A stretch of 64,000 nt of DNA, taken from assembly GCA_963743705.1 (NCBI GenBank), contig CAVUQS010000016.1, positions 92,446 to 156,445 on the forward strand. The letters are read 5' to 3'. The stretch comes from PALSA-243 sp963743705 (lineage in GTDB: Bacteria; Acidobacteriota; Terriglobia; Bryobacterales; Bryobacteraceae). The notes beneath the pieces are model-generated. The model ran no database searches. It worked only from the letters and a program-made list of their open reading frames with translations, and had not been told where the DNA came from. A program made the position numbers and the translations under genes. Below are positions 34,925 through 42,766 of this stretch, piece after piece; the first letter of the stretch is position 1, and each line of letters starts with the position of its first letter.

Positions 34925-35980
34925 TCACGCAGTGAGATGCGCCAACCAAAACCGTAAGAGCACGTAACCGGCGAGATACAATCCGGCAGCTTTCGCAGAA
35001 GCGCTCGCCAGGTTCAGCGCATATCCGTTCGGACCGTTCAACAACAGCACCGGCAGCGAGGGCCGAAAACAAATGAGGCGCACGCGCTCCGAAACATCCG
35101 GCATGGCGAAGAGTTTTGCCGGCCTGGTGCGGCGCGAAATTTCCAAATGCTGCAACCGCCGCCGCCACCCGAAAAAGGTCGCAATTACGCTCATTCCCAA
35201 AATGCAGAGGAAAGCGGCCGTCTGCTTTTCGTTGGCGCCAATCGATGCCACGGAAAGAATCGTGGTCGCCAAAGAAGCGGCGGCAAGCATGAGACGCGAA
35301 TAGTCGCACAGCCTGGTCGAAAGCCGCCGTAGACTTTCGCGCCAGGCAAGATGCTGCTCGGTATCCACTGCGGGGGCAGCATAACGGGCACGCACGAGTC
35401 CGCATTTCATGAGCAGCAGGCCAGCCTGCACGTAGATGTAGAACAACGTGCCGGCCAGCGGCCGCTGCGTGGCGCCCCAATCCGCCGTGAGCGCGTAACG
35501 ATAGCCCAGCCAAACCAATGGCGCCAGGATGGAAAGTCCAATAACGGCTTCGATCCACGGCGTGGTGTAATCGCGCAAAGTCCGCGGCTGCAGCGACAGC
35601 GAAATGGCCGAGACCGGTTCAGCCGCGGGATGCAATTCGAATTGCCGCGCGTGCTTTTCCGCGGCCGCGCGAGCCAAATAGTAATTCATCCGGGTCAACA
35701 GAGTGATCCCGGTAATCAGGAGGAGGATATAGCGGCTACCACCGGAGAGCAGCAACGCGGCGGCAATGGGCAACTCCGCCATCCACGGCCAGAACAGCCG
35801 CACGCGATAGCGTCGCAAGATCGCCCGGCCCTGCCCCGCAGGAAAATCGGGCGGCACTTCCGCGCTGAAGAACCATCCCGCGCCGCGCAACAGCGGCGCT
35901 TTCCATCTCTCCACGATGCGCGGAATCCTCGTCACCATAGCGACAAGACAAAATAGCGCGATGAATTGGTTCTCGTTCAT
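34925..35980 (-). CDS. Multi-pass membrane protein of unknown function
   Basis: A 351-residue protein with about seven hydrophobic segments (for example QFIALFCLVAMV, LFWPWMAELPIAAALLL, YILLLITGITLL, WIEAVIGLSILAPLVWLGY and LAAASLATTILSVASIG). The loops are basic (RRRLQHLEISRRTRPAK). No family motif is recognised. The start overlaps the gntR stop by four bases, so it is expressed with the regulator, and the ICMT-like gene follows. Together they may modify or export a membrane compound in response to the ligand sensed by the GntR protein. Confidence 0.75.
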   Translation of the reverse strand: MNENQFIALFCLVAMVTRIPRIVERWKAPLLRGAGWFFSAEVPPDFPAGQGRAILRRYRVRLFWPWMAELPIAAALLLSGGSRYILLLITGITLLTRMNYYLARAAAEKHARQFELHPAAEPVSAISLSLQPRTLRDYTTPWIEAVIGLSILAPLVWLGYRYALTADWGATQRPLAGTLFYIYVQAGLLLMKCGLVRARYAAPAVDTEQHLAWRESLRRLSTRLCDYSRLMLAAASLATTILSVASIGANEKQTAAFLCILGMSVIATFFGWRRRLQHLEISRRTRPAKLFAMPDVSERVRLICFRPSLPVLLLNGPNGYALNLASASAKAAGLYLAGYVLLRFWLAHLTA

Positions 35981-36360
35981 GACTTTGCCGGCTTGCGCAA
36001 TCCGCGCAATTCGTCTTGCACCATGCTCAGAATCTCGCGGCGTTGCAGTCCAGAGAGTATCATCTGCGTGAGCGCGCTCCGCAACGGCCGCCGCAGTTCC
36101 ACGTCCCTTTGTTTCGAGGCCGTGCGCGGCGCCACCCGCGCGCCAGACCCGTGCTTGACCACGATCAGCCCCTCGTTCTGCAATTCCCGGTAGGCAGTCG
36201 CGATGGTGTTGAGATTGACTCCCAAATCGGCCGCCATCTGCCGCACCGGCGGCAGGCTTTGTCCCTCGCGAAGCAGGCCGCCCGCGATCAGCCCCCGGAT
36301 TCCATCGGCGACCTGTTGATAAATGGGACGGCGGTCCTTCGTATCGATGGTCAGATGCAC
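35977..36360 (-). CDS. GntR-family (YtrA-type) transcriptional regulator
   Basis: A 127-residue regulator: a winged helix-turn-helix domain at 1-75 (PIYQQVADGIRGLIAGGLLREGQSLPPVRQMAADLGVNLNTI...AYRELQNEGLIVVKHGSGARV) and only about 50 further helical residues, the short YtrA type. YtrA-like regulators usually lead operons for ABC transporters or membrane enzymes and repress their own transcription. Here the gene leads a three-gene operon with two membrane proteins and no ABC genes. A matching inverted repeat lies just upstream. Confidence 0.88.
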   Translation of the reverse strand: MHLTIDTKDRRPIYQQVADGIRGLIAGGLLREGQSLPPVRQMAADLGVNLNTIATAYRELQNEGLIVVKHGSGARVAPRTASKQRDVELRRPLRSALTQMILSGLQRREILSMVQDELRGLRKPAKS

Positions 36361-36368
36361 TGTCTATT

Positions 36369-36385
36369 GTATGTATACTCCATAC
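36369..36385 (-). promoter_or_regulatory. Probable operator of the gntR operon
   Basis: A perfect inverted repeat GTATG-N7-CATAC lies eight to twenty-five bases before the gntR start codon. YtrA-type regulators bind short palindromes in this position to repress their own operon. The site would overlap the promoter or the 5' end of the mRNA. Based on symmetry and location only. Confidence 0.45.
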
Positions 36386-36424
36386 TCTCGACAGCGGTCA
36401 AGAAAAACCGCGCGGGGCCTGCGG

Positions 36425-37150
36425 TTATTTCACAATTAGCGTGGATTCGGCCGCGAAGCGCTTATACGCGCTGTATTCGATGCGCAGCCGCTCGCGCAGC
36501 GGGCCGCTGCGGAACTGTAGCGTGTCATCGGCGTAGGTGTAGACGGGGAACCAATGCTTACCATCGACCGGCTTGCGGATGGTGGTAAATCGTGGGAACA
36601 AATTCTCCGACTTCATCGTGCGGATCTGCGGAACCGCCTGCCCTTCCATCCGCACCACGTTATATTCCTTCTTGTCCAACCAGATCATGCCGTCGAACAG
36701 GCGTTGCCCGGTCAGAATCTGCCGCGGCTTCACCTGCAGCACCCAGCAATCGACACCATCCATCGCTTCTTCGCCTTTAAACTCTGTTTGGTAATTCCAG
36801 AGGCGGTCGTCCGTCAATACCATAGGCTGGATTTCGCGGATATCCGCGAAATCTTCGTCGGTGAGGATGAGATTCTTCAGCGCGTTGCGCGGCTTGCCGA
36901 TGAATTGCTCGGTACGCTCATGCTGCGGCGAGAAAATGATGTCACGCACTTCGTGGTATTCGCCGCGGACTCCGCCGTTGCTATCGAGCTCGTTCAGGGT
37001 AACCGTCTGGCGGTAGGTATATTGATTGCGCTCGGCTTCGGTTTCCGTTTCGCGCTGCGCCGCCAGCTTGGCGAGATTGGGCGGAGGTTCATCCGCGGGA
37101 ATCGCGGCGGCCGCCAAAATCCCGAATGCTAGAATGAGCGCGATGATCAA
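36425..37150 (-). CDS. Secreted LolA-like outer membrane lipoprotein-sorting-type protein
   Basis: A roughly 240-residue secreted protein with a beta-strand pattern of the LolA/DUF4412-like kind: NQYTYRQTVTLNELDSNGG, DIREIQPMVLTDDRLWNYQTEFKGEE, CWVLQVKPRQ, then IWLDKKEYNVVRMEGQAV. These strands form an open half-barrel that binds lipid in LolA and related proteins. The start is uncertain: TTG at 37150 gives a clean signal peptide (IIALILAFGILAAAAIPA), while ATG codons at 37210 and 37255 give a charged N-terminus and overlap the divergent neighbour more. No strong binding site is seen. Confidence 0.65.
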   Translation of the reverse strand: MIIALILAFGILAAAAIPADEPPPNLAKLAAQRETETEAERNQYTYRQTVTLNELDSNGGVRGEYHEVRDIIFSPQHERTEQFIGKPRNALKNLILTDEDFADIREIQPMVLTDDRLWNYQTEFKGEEAMDGVDCWVLQVKPRQILTGQRLFDGMIWLDKKEYNVVRMEGQAVPQIRTMKSENLFPRFTTIRKPVDGKHWFPVYTYADDTLQFRSGPLRERLRIEYSAYKRFAAESTLIVK

Positions 37151-38087
37151 GGCTGGCGTTGGTCTGGCGTTAGCTGCAGCCGGCCTTCTGTATGCGCACT
37201 CTCGCGGCATCGGCGTCCTGGCCGCGGCCCCGGTGATCGCCGCGTTCCTCATCACCTACCCATTCTATCTGGCGATGGGATTCCGCGATGTGCGAGAGCG
37301 CATGGCCGCCGCGCGCCTGCCGTGGGCGCTACTGGCTGTCGCGGTCCTGCCCTATTTCGCCTGCTGCTGCGGCGCGATTCCATTTCAATGGGGAAGCTTG
37401 GCGCGCCTGGTCGCGCTCGCGTTGGCGATGGGCCTTTGGTATCGCGTCCTGCCCGCCTCGCCGCTCAGCGATCTTGGCTTTCTCGCCGTGATTCCCGTCG
37501 TCGTATTAAGCGGCTTCTTCGACTCCATCTATCCCCCGTACCTCGGCCAGAAACTGGCGACGCTGGGACACATCACGCTCATTCCGATGGCGGTGCTCAC
37601 GCTGGTCCTCGACCGGCGCATGACCGAAACCGGCATCACCTACACGCCCACAAAAACCGAATGGCGCATCGGAGCGCTGCACTATCTCTATTTCCTCCCC
37701 GTCGGCGCCGCCATCGGCTTCGCGACGCGCGCCTTCACTCCGCACCCCTTGGCTCCGTTGTGGAAGATCGCCGGGACATTTCTCGGCTTCCTGTGGGTGA
37801 TCGGCCTTTCCGAAGAGTTCTTTTTCCGCGGCGTACTGCAGCAATGGGTGGAAGACTGGACGCGCCGCCGCACCTTGGCGCTCGTCATCGTCTCCGCCAT
37901 CTTCGGCGCGATACACATCTGGAGCAGGCTGGGCGCTTACCCCGGATTCCCCAACTGGCGCTGGGCCCTGCTCGCCGCCGCACTCGGCTGGTTCTGTGGC
38001 CGCGCGCGCAACCAAGCCCACAGCATCGGCGCAAGCACAGTCACGCATGCGCTGGTCGTAGCCACCTGGCGAGCCTTCCTGGGGTGA
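37143..38087 (+). CDS. CPBP-family intramembrane metalloprotease
   Basis: A 314-residue protein with about eight membrane helices. The CPBP (CaaX protease and bacteriocin-processing) motifs are present: EEFFFRG (Glu224, Glu225, Arg229), FGAIHI about 30 residues later, and the last-helix HSIGASTVTHALV. The glutamates and histidines should hold zinc inside the membrane. Substrate unknown. The start could also be the ATG three codons upstream at 37134. Its 5' end overlaps that of the divergent LolA-like gene. Confidence 0.87.
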   Translation: MIKAGVGLALAAAGLLYAHSRGIGVLAAAPVIAAFLITYPFYLAMGFRDVRERMAAARLPWALLAVAVLPYFACCCGAIPFQWGSLARLVALALAMGLWYRVLPASPLSDLGFLAVIPVVVLSGFFDSIYPPYLGQKLATLGHITLIPMAVLTLVLDRRMTETGITYTPTKTEWRIGALHYLYFLPVGAAIGFATRAFTPHPLAPLWKIAGTFLGFLWVIGLSEEFFFRGVLQQWVEDWTRRRTLALVIVSAIFGAIHIWSRLGAYPGFPNWRWALLAAALGWFCGRARNQAHSIGASTVTHALVVATWRAFLG

Positions 38088-38140
38088 GGATTTTCGAATT
38101 AGCCAATTCCCTCCCCGCTCTTGCTAAAATCCAAATTCCT

Positions 38141-39037
38141 ATGGCAAAACTTGGCTTCCTTGGACTCGGGGCGATGGGCTATCCCATGGCCCGCAACCTG
38201 ATTCGCGCCGGACACGAGGTCGCGCTGTGGTCGAACACCGCCGAAAAGGCGCACCGTCTGACCGCGGAAGAAAAAGGCGGCACGGCATACGCCACCCCCG
38301 CCGAGGTCGCCGACCATGCCGATTACATCTTCCTCTGCGTCGGGGATACCGAAATGGCCAAGGAGGTCATCCTCGGCGAACATGGCCTCATCCAGGGCGC
38401 GAAAAGCGGCGCGGTCATCGTCGACTGCAGCACCATCAGTCCCAGCGAAAGCCGCAAGATCGGCGTGGCGCTCGCCGCCAAAGGCATCGATTTCCTCGAC
38501 GCGCCTTGCACCGGTTCCACTCCCGGCGCCAACGGCGGCACATTGACCTTCATGATCGGCGGAAGCGAAGCCATCTTCGAAAAGATCAAGCCGTACCTCG
38601 ACCCGATGGGCAAGCGCCTTTATTACTGCGGCGCAGCCGGAATGGGCTTGCAGGCCAAGCTCACCCAGAACCTGATCCTCGCCAATATCTGCATGGCCTT
38701 TAATGAAGGCATGGTGCTGGCCGTCAAGGGAGGAGTCGATCCCAAGCTGATGTTGGAGATCCTCGACAATAGCGCCGCCAAGTCCGGTCTTATCTCTTAT
38801 AAGGCCCCTTTTGTCTTCCGGCGCGACTTTACTCCGAACTTCGCCACCAAATGGATGGACAAGGACGTTTGCCTCATGCTCGACAGCGGAAAAGAACTAG
38901 GAGTACCATTACTTTTGACTTCCCTGACCCATCAGCTCTTTCAGACCGCCATTGCGGCCGGTCACGGCGATGAAGATTTCTGCTCTAGTATCAACATGTT
39001 AGAGAATCTGGCGCATGTAACCGTACAATCCCAGTAA
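38141..39037 (+). CDS. NAD(P)-dependent oxidoreductase, beta-hydroxyacid dehydrogenase family
   Basis: A 298-residue member of the 3-hydroxyisobutyrate dehydrogenase/GarR/glyoxylate reductase family. It shows the Rossmann motif FLGLGAMGYPMARNL (residues 5-19), DCSTISPSES, the substrate site DAPCTGSTPGANGGTLTFMIGG, catalytic lysine context GMGLQAKLTQNL (Lys near 171), and KDVCLMLDSGKELGVPLLL. It likely reduces small semialdehydes or tartronate semialdehyde-type substrates. It follows the CPBP gene on the same strand after 53 bases. Confidence 0.88.
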   Translation: MAKLGFLGLGAMGYPMARNLIRAGHEVALWSNTAEKAHRLTAEEKGGTAYATPAEVADHADYIFLCVGDTEMAKEVILGEHGLIQGAKSGAVIVDCSTISPSESRKIGVALAAKGIDFLDAPCTGSTPGANGGTLTFMIGGSEAIFEKIKPYLDPMGKRLYYCGAAGMGLQAKLTQNLILANICMAFNEGMVLAVKGGVDPKLMLEILDNSAAKSGLISYKAPFVFRRDFTPNFATKWMDKDVCLMLDSGKELGVPLLLTSLTHQLFQTAIAAGHGDEDFCSSINMLENLAHVTVQSQ

Positions 39038-39055
39038 GAAAAATCCAAAAAACTG

Positions 39056-39084
39056 TTGATTCTGGGATCGGGATCTACTAATAT
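39056..39084 (+). promoter_or_regulatory. Sigma70-type promoter for the dxr leader
   Basis: TTGATT (39056-39061) and TAATAT (39079-39084) are separated by exactly 17 bases. A transcript starting near 39091 would have an untranslated leader of about 200 bases before dxr, containing the paired segments described separately. Confidence 0.55.
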
Positions 39085-39090
39085 TGGAAT

Positions 39091-39297
39091 CAAGCCGGGG
39101 AGGCAACTCCCACCAAAGCGAGACTAACCTCTAAAAAAAAGACCCCTGAAGCAATCCTCCCCGGCGCCCGCAAGGGCCAAGGGTCTCGCAAACGGGTTCG
39201 GGTCACCCAAACGGAAAAACCCCCACATCGTCCTAACCAATACAATTGCTTTTTGCGTGATAGCATAGGAGTTGCGTCGCAAACTGGCGTCGTTCGC
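39091..39297 (+). promoter_or_regulatory. Structured 5' leader of dxr: candidate cis-regulatory RNA
   Basis: GCCGGGGAGG (39094-39103) is perfectly complementary to CCTCCCCGGC (39156-39165). The same 5' strand can instead form a compact hairpin GGGAG-GCAA-CTCCC (39098-39111) closed by a GNRA loop. A second GNRA hairpin GCCC-GCAA-GGGC follows at 39166-39177. GCGAGAC (39118-39124) pairs with GTCTCGC (39183-39189), crossing the first stem as in a pseudoknot. AGACCC (39140-39145) can compete for the GGGTCT at 39181-39186. Exclusive stems with GNRA loops between a promoter and a biosynthetic gene suggest a riboswitch or attenuator; I cannot match it to a known class. Confidence 0.45.
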
Positions 39298-40482
39298 ATG
39301 AAAACGTTGACGATTCTCGGGTCGACCGGCTCCATTGGCACAAATACGCTGGATGTGGTCCGCCGCAACCGCCACCTTTACCGGGTGTTTTCGCTCGCGG
39401 CCGGCCGCAATCTCGACCTTTTCGCCTCCCAAATTCAGGAATTCCGCCCCGAAGTCGCCGTTGCCGCTACTGGCGCCGATGAATTGGCCCAGCGGCTGCA
39501 GGGCTTAGGTATGCCGAGGGGCGACTGGCCCCAAATCGAATCGGGACCGGCGGCGCTGGTCGCTATAGCGTCTGCCCGGGAGGTGGATACGGTAGTTTCG
39601 GCCATCGTCGGAGTCGCCGGGCTGGAGGCAACCTATGAGGCTGCGGTGTGCGGGAAGCGTATCGGTCTCGCCAATAAAGAGGTGCTGGTTTCAGGCGGCG
39701 CATTAATGATGCAGGCCGTGCGCGAGCACGGCGCCGAGCTGCTCCCCATCGACAGCGAGCACAATGGCGCTCATCAGTGCCTGCGCGCCGGCAATCGCGA
39801 CCAGGTTTCCAAGCTTATCCTGACCGCTTCGGGCGGTCCTTTCCTCAATACGCCGCGCGAGGCTCTTGCGGACGTCAAACCCCAACAGGCCTTGAATCAT
39901 CCCACCTGGCGCATGGGAAATCGCATCACCATCGATTCCGCCACGCTCATGAATAAAGGTTTCGAAGTGATCGAGGCCTGCTGGCTCTTCGATTTCGCGC
40001 CCTCGCAGGTGGAGGTTGTGGTCCACCCGCAATCCACCGTGCACGCCATGATCGAATACAGCGACGGCAGCGTGCTGGCGCAGATCGCCGCCACGGACAT
40101 GCGCATGCCCATCCAATATGCGCTGACCTATCCGGATCGCGATGAGGCGCCCGTTCCGAAAATCGACTGGCATCAGGCCCGCCAATGGGCGTTTCTCCCA
40201 CCCGATTTCGGCAAGTTTCCCCTGCTAAAGCTGGCCTATCGATGCATGGAAACGGGCGGATCGGCCACCTGTACGCTCAACGCGGCGGATGAAATCGCGG
40301 TGGAAGCATTTTTGGCCGAGCGAATTCCCTTCCCCGCTATCGCGGAAGTAGTGGAAGAGACGCTCCAGAGGATGCCGGTACGCCAGCCGGCGAGCGTGAA
40401 CGAAATACTGGCAATCGACAGGGAATCGCGGGCGTGCGCAAAGGAGCTGGTGACAGCGCGCACGGCGGCGGTGACCGTTTAG
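39298..40482 (+). CDS. dxr: 1-deoxy-D-xylulose-5-phosphate reductoisomerase
   Basis: This enzyme makes 2-C-methyl-D-erythritol 4-phosphate, the committed step of the non-mevalonate isoprenoid pathway. The 394-residue protein has the NADPH-binding ILGSTGSIGTNTLDVVR, the NKEVLVSGG segment, the metal and substrate site LLPIDSEHNGAHQCL (Asp, Glu), LTASGGPF, and the HPTWRMGNRITIDSATLMNKGFEVIEA block. A GTG fifteen codons upstream is an alternative start, but the ATG gives the normal N-terminus. rseP follows after eight bases, a pairing common in bacteria. Confidence 0.95.
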   Translation: MKTLTILGSTGSIGTNTLDVVRRNRHLYRVFSLAAGRNLDLFASQIQEFRPEVAVAATGADELAQRLQGLGMPRGDWPQIESGPAALVAIASAREVDTVVSAIVGVAGLEATYEAAVCGKRIGLANKEVLVSGGALMMQAVREHGAELLPIDSEHNGAHQCLRAGNRDQVSKLILTASGGPFLNTPREALADVKPQQALNHPTWRMGNRITIDSATLMNKGFEVIEACWLFDFAPSQVEVVVHPQSTVHAMIEYSDGSVLAQIAATDMRMPIQYALTYPDRDEAPVPKIDWHQARQWAFLPPDFGKFPLLKLAYRCMETGGSATCTLNAADEIAVEAFLAERIPFPAIAEVVEETLQRMPVRQPASVNEILAIDRESRACAKELVTARTAAVTV

Positions 40483-40490
40483 GGGATTTT

Positions 40491-41853
40491 ATGCAAACGG
40501 CGCAGGATATTTTATGGCTGCTCATCCTGATCGGGGTCATGATCATGATCCACGAGTTGGGGCACTTTTGGGCGGCGCGTTATTTCGATGTAAAAGTGGA
40601 GACCTTTAGTCTGGGCTTCGGACCTCGCCTGTTTGGCTTCAAACGTGGCGAAACCGACTACCGGGTCTCGCTGATCCTGTTCGGCGGCTATGTGAAGATG
40701 GCGGGCGAGCAGTTCGCGGAAATGACGGCCCCCGCGCGCCGGGCCGCAGGACGCTCCGCCACCGCCGCAAGACGCGCGAAATCTGCTCAACAAACCGCGC
40801 TGGCAGCGTCTCATCATCGCCTTCGCCGGCCCTTTCATGAACTTGGTGCTGGCCGTGGGCATTCTGGCCGGCCTCTACATGGTCAAGTATGAAAAAATCG
40901 CCGACGCCAACATGGAGCCCTTGATCGGCCATGTCGTCAACGGGTCGCCCGCCGCCAAAGCCGGCCTGCAGGATGGCGATAAGATCGTCGCGCTCAATGG
41001 CAAGCCGAATCCGACCTGGGAAACCGTCATCACGCAGGAAATCGAAAACCGCCCCATGTCGATCGTGGTCGACCGCGCCGGCAGGCGCATCTCCACCACC
41101 GTCACGCCCGTTTTGGATGCCTCCACCGGCGTAGGTTCGGCTGGTTGGGATGAGCAGGGCGAAGTAGAAATCGGCGAAGTACGGCCCGATTTTCCCGCCG
41201 CCAAAGCGGGCATGAAAAAGGGCGACATCGTCGTCAGCGTCGATGGCCAGCCGATCCATTCCACCGCGCGTTTTCGTGAGATCACCAAAACCAGCAACGG
41301 CAACACGGTGACCATCGAATACCGCCGCGGAACCCAGGCGCAGACCGCGGCCATTCAGCCGGTGTTTGCAAAAGTGGAAGGCCAAGACCAGCAGTGGATG
41401 ATCGGCGTTGGCATCCAGACCAAGCTCGATATCCAGGAAACCAGGCTCTCGTTCCCGGACGCAATGGCGGAATCCATCCGGCAGAACGCCAAGGGCGCGC
41501 TATTCTTCGTGAACGTGCTCGAAGGCATGCTGGAGCGCCGCCTTTCCACCAAGAATCTCGCCGGCCCGCTGGGATTGGGCCAGATCGCCGGTCAGGAAGC
41601 GCGCGCAGGCGCCATGGCGTACCTCTCACTGATGGCGATGGTCAGCCTGCAGCTTGCCGTACTCAACCTGATGCCGATCCCGATTCTCGACGGCGCCACG
41701 ATTCTCATGCTCCTCATCGAAATGGTGATGCAGCGCGACCTCAGCCTGAACGTAAAAGAAGCCATGTTCAAAGTAGGCTTCGTCTTCATCATGATGCTGG
41801 TGGCCTTCGTCATATACAACGATCTCGCCAATTGGGGCACTCGCAGATTCTAG
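40491..41853 (+). CDS. rseP: RIP zinc metalloprotease RseP, interrupted by a one-base frameshift
   Basis: A site-2 intramembrane protease that normally cleaves anti-sigma factors and signal peptides. The N-terminal part reads MQTAQDILWLLILIG...HELGH (His21, Glu22, His25) to MAGEQFAEMTA. The rest (from RAGPQDAPPPPQDARNLLNKPRWQ through two PDZ domains to NLMPIPILDG and the last helix) lies one base further on. Skipping one base in the C run at 40729-40733 joins both halves into a normal 453-residue protein, so the frameshift is a single inserted C. It may be a sequencing error, a real mutation, or programmed slippage. Separate translation from ATG 40837 would lack HExxH. AGGGGA lies before the start. 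Confidence 0.85.
40729..40733 (+). other. Frameshift site in rseP (run of five C)
   Basis: In the upstream frame the coding sequence continues into an Arg/Ala-rich nonsense stretch, while the downstream RseP frame is blocked by TGA at 40723 just before this run. The switch must therefore occur between about 40726 and 40760, and the homopolymer is the obvious place. Confidence 0.7.
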
Positions 41854-41911
41854 CTGGCGCCGGCTACTCTCCCGCAACACCACTGCCGCCTTGCAATCGT
41901 CAGTAACGGAT

Positions 41912-42304
41912 TCAGTGGCGCAGAGGGTACAGCGAAAGCTCTGCCATCGGGAAATCTCTTACGTTATCGGTAATCAACGTGAGTTGATTGTGGATGGCTA
42001 CGGCGGCGACGATGGCGTCGGCCAAGCTCAACGTTACGCCTTTTCTGGAATGGTCCCGCCGAATGATTCCGGCCCGTTCGGCAATTTCGAAGGTGATGGG
42101 ATAAAGCTGCAGGCTAAAGAGCAAAGCCCTGGTCCGAGGTTCTTCCTTGGGTCGCATCCCGGCATACACCTCCGCCACATTGATGGGACAACAAGCCAAG
42201 GTGTGTCCCTGTTGCTCTGCCAAATCGAGGAGGAACTGATTACGATCGTTCTTTCCGTTAATCGCGTCGATGATGATGCTGGTATCGAGCAGATATGTCG
42301 CCAT
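41912..42304 (-). CDS. PIN-domain toxin, VapC type
   Basis: A 130-residue PIN-domain ribonuclease. The acidic residues that hold Mg2+ are in place: Asp7 in LLDTSI, Glu45 in NVAEVYAG, Asp96 in LADAIVAAVA, and Asp113/Asp117 in TDNVRDF. Such toxins cut tRNA or rRNA and are held inactive by the antitoxin encoded two bases upstream. Length is typical. It is convergent to rseP. Confidence 0.9.
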   Translation of the reverse strand: MATYLLDTSIIIDAINGKNDRNQFLLDLAEQQGHTLACCPINVAEVYAGMRPKEEPRTRALLFSLQLYPITFEIAERAGIIRRDHSRKGVTLSLADAIVAAVAIHNQLTLITDNVRDFPMAELSLYPLRH

Positions 42305-42306
42305 GG

Positions 42307-42573
42307 TTAGCGGGAACCGGCCTTCTTAAGCCTGCGCTCGCTTTCCTGACGCAACGTGCGCACCCAGGCGCCCGATCCCTGCTTCAATTCCGGATGGTCC
42401 TTATCCTTCCACGCCCCGGCCGCTGCCTTAAGGGCCTGGATTTGCCGCAGACGCGCCAGTTCCTTTTCGGCGGCAAGGGTCAAAAAGCTGCTCCGCTGCC
42501 GTTTGCCAATCAGGGCGTCGATGTCCTTGACCAACTGCTCGGATAACACGACATGGGTGCGTTTGGCATTCAT
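42307..42573 (-). CDS. Antitoxin, VapB/ribbon-helix-helix type
   Basis: An 88-residue protein preceding the PIN toxin. The N-terminus THVVLSEQLVKDIDALIGKRQRSSFLTLAAEKELARL has the strand-helix-helix layout of an RHH DNA-binding domain. The basic C-terminal part (WVRTLRQESERRLKK) would wrap the toxin. It should repress its own operon; a palindrome sits three bases before the start codon. Confidence 0.82.
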   Translation of the reverse strand: MNAKRTHVVLSEQLVKDIDALIGKRQRSSFLTLAAEKELARLRQIQALKAAAGAWKDKDHPELKQGSGAWVRTLRQESERRLKKAGSR

Positions 42574-42575
42574 AA

Positions 42576-42597
42576 AGTGGGCTATTTCAGGCCCACT
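42576..42597 (-). promoter_or_regulatory. Probable operator of the vapBC-type operon
   Basis: AGTGGGC and GCCCACT form a perfect 7-base inverted repeat with an 8-base spacer, immediately before the antitoxin start codon. Autorepression through such sites is the rule for VapBC pairs. Because it also covers the ribosome binding region, it could additionally fold in the mRNA. Confidence 0.5.
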
Positions 42598-42766
42598 ACA
42601 ATGTTAACCCATGATGTGACAGCCGCCGCAGTTACGTTGCGATACAGCACTTTCCGGTAACCCGTGCTCCACAGGACATGGGCACGCCGCTTGCACCCAT
42701 CAGTGCACGCTCACACGCAGACTTCCACGTTCGCTCTGCGTGTGGACCGAAAGGAGACTATCCAAG

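Noticed and set aside
39190..39215. GGGTTCGGG resembling a tRNA T-arm
   Set aside because: No acceptor stem, anticodon arm or CCA-compatible end can be drawn around it.
40837..41853. Independent gene starting at an internal ATG
   Set aside because: It is the C-terminal part of RseP without the HExxH motif; a frameshift is a better explanation.
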